Part shown: in pieces, positions 59,948 through 64,000 of the stretch
Layout: each line of letters opens with the position of its first letter
Numbering within the stretch: the first letter of the stretch is position 1
Assembly (NCBI RefSeq): GCF_004208415.1
Contig: NZ_CP035758.1
Span: 7,874,001 to 7,938,000 of the forward strand
Direction of reading: 5' to 3'
Source: Ktedonosporobacter rubrisoli
GTDB taxonomy: Bacteria > Chloroflexota > Ktedonobacteria > Ktedonobacterales > Ktedonobacteraceae
Length of the DNA stretch: 64,000 nucleotides
Program-made: the position numbers and the translations under genes
The notes under the pieces: generated by a model
What the model was told of the DNA's origin: nothing
What the model saw: only the letters and a program-made list of their open reading frames with translations
The model's database searches: none

Positions 59948-59969
59948 GTAACACAGGCAGGTAGGTAAC

Positions 59970-61145
59970 ATGAATCTTTTTGAAGTACTGTACAAAGATA
60001 ACCAGCGTCGCTGCCCATCTTGCCTCAAACTTCTCTATCCGGGAGATTGTGAGATCGTATCGACTGAAGATTCGGCAGAAGGGCCAGCAGGCACGGTACT
60101 TAAGCCAGCCCCCAACCCGGGATCACTGCGAAGCTTCAGGGCTCGCAATGATCCAGAGCCTCTGACGGGCGAGCGCTATGTGACGACTGGCGCGCGTCGT
60201 AAATGCTATCATTGCTCCTATCTCCTGCCTTATAACATTGACAGGACGCGCAGCCTGACCATTGCTATCGTGGGCGAAAACACTTCAGGGAAAAGCATCT
60301 ACATCTCTGCGATTATCAAGCAGCTGAGCGAGGGTAGGCTTGTGCGCCAGGATCAATACACGACGTTTCGCTGCCTGACTCCCGATGTGCGAGAGTATTA
60401 TCTCGACAATTATCTACGCCCCCTTTTTGAGTATAAGCAGGTTCTCCAACCAAATCAGCCGTCAACCGAGACCACGCACAAGCCATTGATCTACGAGCTT
60501 ACGACGCGCATCGAGAAGTATCGGCCCGCCAGGAGCGTTAATCTAATCATCTATGATACTTCGGGTGAAGATTATATGGTTCAGGGCAGGATGATTCGCT
60601 TCGCACCTTATGTGCTCAACGCCGATGCCATTATTTATCTGGCCGATCCGGTCTCTATGCAAGAGATCGCCAGCTACTTGCCGCCGCACCTGCAGTATAA
60701 AACCGCACCTGCACGCAATCCAACCGAGGGACTGAATAACATCATGCAGCTGGTTGAGCAATATTATGGAAAAACTGCCGGGGCCAGCCTGAGCAAGCTT
60801 CCCCTGGCCATCACTCTGCCCAAAGCCGATCTCCTCAAATATGTTACGCCGGTGAGCCAGCAATTCAGCTTCATGAAGCCAAAGATCTATGCAGGTGGCA
60901 TCGATCTGAAAGATATTCACAATGTGGATCAGGAAGTGCGTCATTTGCTGCGCGAATATGGGGACCGTACCCTTCTGCAGGCGATTCCTGGTACTTCGAA
61001 GACACGCTTTTTTGCCACCTCGGCCACCGGTTACGCGCCAGACGAGCACGGTAACCTGCCTGCGGTTGAGCCCCATCGCTGTTTAGATCCTATACTCTGG
61101 GTCCTTTATGAGCTTAAACTGCTTCAAGAAGAATATACACCATAG
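59970..61145 (+). CDS. TRAFAC-type GTPase with N-terminal zinc ribbon
   Basis: A 391-residue GTPase. Two Cys pairs (RRCPSCLKLLYPG at ~15-18 and RKCYHCSYLLPYN at ~77-81) form a split zinc ribbon. The P-loop is IVGENTSGKSIYI (~97-108), the G3 region is IIYDTSGEDYM, and LPLAITLPKADLL takes the place of the NKxD motif. It is probably a molecular switch controlled by the GAP1-type protein encoded next. AGGTAGGT stands before ATG 59970, 22 bases after the kinase stop, so it is co-transcribed. Confidence 0.88.
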   Translation: MNLFEVLYKDNQRRCPSCLKLLYPGDCEIVSTEDSAEGPAGTVLKPAPNPGSLRSFRARNDPEPLTGERYVTTGARRKCYHCSYLLPYNIDRTRSLTIAIVGENTSGKSIYISAIIKQLSEGRLVRQDQYTTFRCLTPDVREYYLDNYLRPLFEYKQVLQPNQPSTETTHKPLIYELTTRIEKYRPARSVNLIIYDTSGEDYMVQGRMIRFAPYVLNADAIIYLADPVSMQEIASYLPPHLQYKTAPARNPTEGLNNIMQLVEQYYGKTAGASLSKLPLAITLPKADLLKYVTPVSQQFSFMKPKIYAGGIDLKDIHNVDQEVRHLLREYGDRTLLQAIPGTSKTRFFATSATGYAPDEHGNLPAVEPHRCLDPILWVLYELKLLQEEYTP

Positions 61146-61211
61146 ACGAATAGGCTAAGATAGAGTAGAAACTGAGAGTATAAAAGGATGCAATAGCCGG
61201 GAAGGTGGGAT

Positions 61212-64000
61212 ATGACAAGAAAGCTAGAGAACGAGCAAATTGAGCAACTATGGTATACCTGGTCAACGCGTGGGCTTGATGAGATTCCTGCTGGCTTCCG
61301 CATACGCGCGGCCTCGCCTGGCTTAAGGCGAATTAAGAGCAGAGAAGTAGAACAGTTATCGCGCTTTCTGCGTTACAAGTTGCCGTCCGGCTCCGATGTC
61401 CTTAATACGCCACCGGACGTGGCCCCAATCTGTCTTGCCTACGCCTATACTGAGCAGAATGAGCGCATTCTTGTGCATAAGGTCTACACGGGTCGTGATG
61501 GACGCAACCGACCGGGAGCTTACTTTGCCCATATCCTTGTGGGCCTGGATGGCCTGAAGGCTCACGAGGTGATTGCCCTCTGGCGCTCCTCCTTCTGGCA
61601 AAGAGCTGATAATGAGAAGATCGATCCCAAGATAGAGACTACATCTCGTCAGGAGATCATAGCTCGGCACGGGTTCGGCTCCCTGGAAGTCCAGTTTGAC
61701 GACCAGGAACTGCTTGCCGCACAATTCAAAGATGTTCCGTTCAGAAAGAATAGCCAGGAGCGCGATGCAGCCAGCGACGAGCTGCATAAGCAGCTTTGCT
61801 TTGTGATCCACGCCTATCTTCTCCAGCAGTCGACTCTTGAGCAGCAGCAGGAGCAACGTCGCCTGGAAGAGGTCAGGTTAGCTGAGCTCAGGCAAGAGCT
61901 CAATGAGCGCAAAGAAAAGCCACTCTGGGATCGCTCGGGGCGAAACCTTAAGGATATTGAGCAGGACATCCGCCAGCTAGAAGCACAGCTTCAGGTGACA
62001 CCGCAGCTGCCACGCATCCTTATCGCTGCTCCTCCGGATACCGTGGCCTATCTCATTGCCGTGCTTATTCGTGTCATGCCGCACAAATTTTTGCAGCGCC
62101 TCACCTTCAGTACGTATGAACAAGATCTACAGAACAAGGGCACCTGGAGTATTGTTGGGACCTGCCTGCCGCCTACGGCCTATGATCGTGGCAGCCAGCC
62201 CACTCGGCTCTTGCCCGCGACCAGCTCTACGACGGATTTTGTCTACAATACCTATCAGGCCAGTCAATCCAAGCTCACTGAGATAACGCTACAAAAGGAT
62301 AAGCACATTCCGGCTAACCTGCCCCTGGGCTCTCATTATGCGGAGACTGTGGTGAGGGCCTTAGAAACGCAGAATTATCAGCTTATTGATAGCTTCCTGG
62401 CCGAGATCGAGCAATTGCTACCCGCATTCGAGCTTACCCTTCATGAATTCTTGCGCAAATATTACTTTCAAGTGATCGCCGTCAATCAACTCTCGCTCAA
62501 GGACCTCAGCAATCTCTTTAGTGATATAGTGCTGGCCAGAGAGATGCTAAACAATCCCCTTGTGCACGAGCAGATCTTCCATCGCCTCTATCGGGACAGC
62601 GCCCCGCTGACACCAGAAGGCGAGAAAAAGGAGACGCGATCCGAACACGTTCACTGGCTACACCAGAGCTTACCAGCGCTGGTCCGCGGCTTGCGCGCCA
62701 GCTGCCAGAGCAGCCAGGTTAGCCCTGACGATGCCTATGTGATCAACGAAGGCTTGCGACGCCTTACCGCTACGGCTCTGGATCACCTTCTCAGGGCTGC
62801 CTACGCTGATGATTTTGAATTTTTCCTTGCTATACATGAGCTTATGCTTGAGCTTGAGCCGCCAATGCCAGGGGGGCAGACCTGGGTCAGTCTGTTACAC
62901 CACGTTGGACATGAGGAGGCGCTTCAACGCTTTGCCTTGAAGCACTGGGCTGTACGCAATTTCTTGTTAGCCGATGCATGCAAGGCTCTCACGCCGAGCA
63001 ACGCTGAGCATAATCAGTATGTAGCTCCGCTATTAAAACTGGCCAGCAGCGAGGATTTTATCAAATTGCTCACCGGCAGCAGGTCTGCCAGGGAGCCAGC
63101 GCAGCGCATAGTTATGCCACAGTTGCCTCCGGAGTGGAATGTGTTAGTCACGCAATCCTTCCTGGCCATGCTTCGCTCGCAGCATAGGCGCGGCTCTAAG
63201 CTGCCCTCCGAAACGCTTGTACCCTTAAACTCAGCCGTCCCTCAACTGCTCGGGCTTACCAAACAGCTGCTAGGCACGCGGCGCCCTGATGCCTGCAATG
63301 CGGCCCTGGAGCTGTTCAGAGTGCTCGTCGAGAATAAATTTCAGGCAAAGATGGAGCTCCTGGACACCTGGCTCGCTCAGCCCGTCACCGTGAAATATCT
63401 GGATGAGCTCTTAGCCATCGCTCAGCTGAGCACAGACGAGACGTTCCATCTGCTTGAGCATTTCTATGCACCTTATCTCATTGATGAAAAGACAGCCGCG
63501 CTCATAAACGCTAGCTTTGCGGCCATCGCAGATCAGCTTTCACCTGAGAGCAGACGTCAGATCCTCAACAACACGTTGCAGCAAATCGTAGCTAAACAGG
63601 ACCTGAAACGGCTTAGGATCAAGAAAGCTCATGTTACGGCCATGCTGCAAATTGCTAATCCCACACTTGAAGATTACGCTACTATGCTCAGGCAATTTGG
63701 CCCTCAGCTACTTCTCTCGCCTACATTGGCGGAACTGGTGCCAGATTTCTACAAAATCGTTATCCAGGGCAAGGGCGGATCGCGGCAACGCTTCCCACTG
63801 CTCAAACAGCTCTTACAGGCCCGGCCCACTGATCCGATCGCCGAGCAACTGCTTGCGCAGGCGGAGCCAGACGAGCAAGAAGCTCTTAACATTTTCCAGA
63901 CCTATGGTCAGGGCAACTTTCCCTTTTGCTATCATGCGCAGACGACACGTAAGCTCTATTGTCAATTTCTTCCCAACCATCCGCAGCTCAAGCAATATTT
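61212..64000 (+). CDS. GAP1-N2-type GTPase-associated protein, partial at window end
   Basis: An open frame of at least 929 codons running off the window without a stop. The N-terminal ~110 residues match the GAP1-N2 type: QLWYTWSTRGLDEIPAGFRI, AASPGL, and RNRPGAYFAHILVGLDG. A coiled coil covers ~215-265 (EQQQEQRRLEEVRLAELRQE), followed by PRILIAAPPDTVAYLIAVLI and FLQRLTFSTYEQD, seen in the middle module of these proteins, then a long helical region. GAP1 proteins are partners of TRAFAC GTPases in conflict-type gene clusters. A GAAGGTGGG site precedes ATG 61212. The true C-terminus is unknown. Confidence 0.85.
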   Translation, partial: MTRKLENEQIEQLWYTWSTRGLDEIPAGFRIRAASPGLRRIKSREVEQLSRFLRYKLPSGSDVLNTPPDVAPICLAYAYTEQNERILVHKVYTGRDGRNRPGAYFAHILVGLDGLKAHEVIALWRSSFWQRADNEKIDPKIETTSRQEIIARHGFGSLEVQFDDQELLAAQFKDVPFRKNSQERDAASDELHKQLCFVIHAYLLQQSTLEQQQEQRRLEEVRLAELRQELNERKEKPLWDRSGRNLKDIEQDIRQLEAQLQVTPQLPRILIAAPPDTVAYLIAVLIRVMPHKFLQRLTFSTYEQDLQNKGTWSIVGTCLPPTAYDRGSQPTRLLPATSSTTDFVYNTYQASQSKLTEITLQKDKHIPANLPLGSHYAETVVRALETQNYQLIDSFLAEIEQLLPAFELTLHEFLRKYYFQVIAVNQLSLKDLSNLFSDIVLAREMLNNPLVHEQIFHRLYRDSAPLTPEGEKKETRSEHVHWLHQSLPALVRGLRASCQSSQVSPDDAYVINEGLRRLTATALDHLLRAAYADDFEFFLAIHELMLELEPPMPGGQTWVSLLHHVGHEEALQRFALKHWAVRNFLLADACKALTPSNAEHNQYVAPLLKLASSEDFIKLLTGSRSAREPAQRIVMPQLPPEWNVLVTQSFLAMLRSQHRRGSKLPSETLVPLNSAVPQLLGLTKQLLGTRRPDACNAALELFRVLVENKFQAKMELLDTWLAQPVTVKYLDELLAIAQLSTDETFHLLEHFYAPYLIDEKTAALINASFAAIADQLSPESRRQILNNTLQQIVAKQDLKRLRIKKAHVTAMLQIANPTLEDYATMLRQFGPQLLLSPTLAELVPDFYKIVIQGKGGSRQRFPLLKQLLQARPTDPIAEQLLAQAEPDEQEALNIFQTYGQGNFPFCYHAQTTRKLYCQFLPNHPQLKQY

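Overview
The window looks like a chromosomal segment from a Ktedonobacteria-like member of the Chloroflexota. This is inferred from its gene style: many NarL-type histidine kinase/response regulator pairs, a MalT-like LuxR ATPase regulator, Ser/Thr kinases, type I-D cas genes and many lone enzymes on a mid-GC background. No rRNA, tRNA, complete insertion sequence or CRISPR array was seen.

Layout. 0-1.6 kb: a response regulator (cut by the window start) and its sensor kinase. 2-9.8 kb: single genes, including a cupredoxin lipoprotein next to a sugar-dehydrogenase-like protein, two paralogous four-helix membrane proteins, an isochorismatase-like hydrolase, an HxlR regulator, an acetyltransferase, SRPBCC, DinB-like and VOC proteins. 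10-12.1 kb: an APC permease, followed by two tandem small-RNA-like units with a shared upstream box and terminal stems (12.12-12.39 kb). 12.6-16.2 kb: a lipoprotein, a low-complexity protein, a structured non-coding stretch with inverted and direct repeats, an HTH gene preceded by repeats at 27-bp spacing, a DJ-1-like protein and a decayed copy of the HTH gene's 3' end.

16.19-17.69 kb (minus strand): six tandem peptide genes of 49-54 codons. All share a leader with an F-D/E-L-D motif, and all end in a core of pattern [ST]xxCx[ST]xxxxC. They look like lanthipeptide precursors, but no modification enzyme is in the window. This is the best candidate for an undescribed system. 18-23.2 kb: an amidohydrolase, a membrane protein with a second two-component system, and an ArsR regulator. 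24-30.2 kb: a type I-D CRISPR effector operon (cas10d, csc2, csc1, cas6) with no cas3, adaptation genes or array; the HD motif of Cas10d looks destroyed.

30.7-35.6 kb: an M3 peptidase, then a 3-kb segment bounded by perfect 31-bp inverted repeats that carries a TNT-type toxin-domain protein and an SDR protein. 36-51.1 kb (minus strand): a peptide-scavenging cluster with a LuxR/MalT-type activator, four tandem beta-lactamase-family serine hydrolases, two oligopeptide-binding lipoproteins plus the wreck of a third, and a dipeptide epimerase. The plausible joint role is binding, trimming and epimerising D-amino-acid-containing (cell-wall-like) peptides.

51.7-64 kb (plus strand): a regulatory or conflict-type cluster of Ser/Thr kinase, VWA protein, PP2C phosphatase, divergent kinase with helical repeats, zinc-ribbon GTPase and a GAP1-N2-type protein running off the window end. 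Its order matches the GTPase/GAP1 systems known from multicellular-type bacteria.
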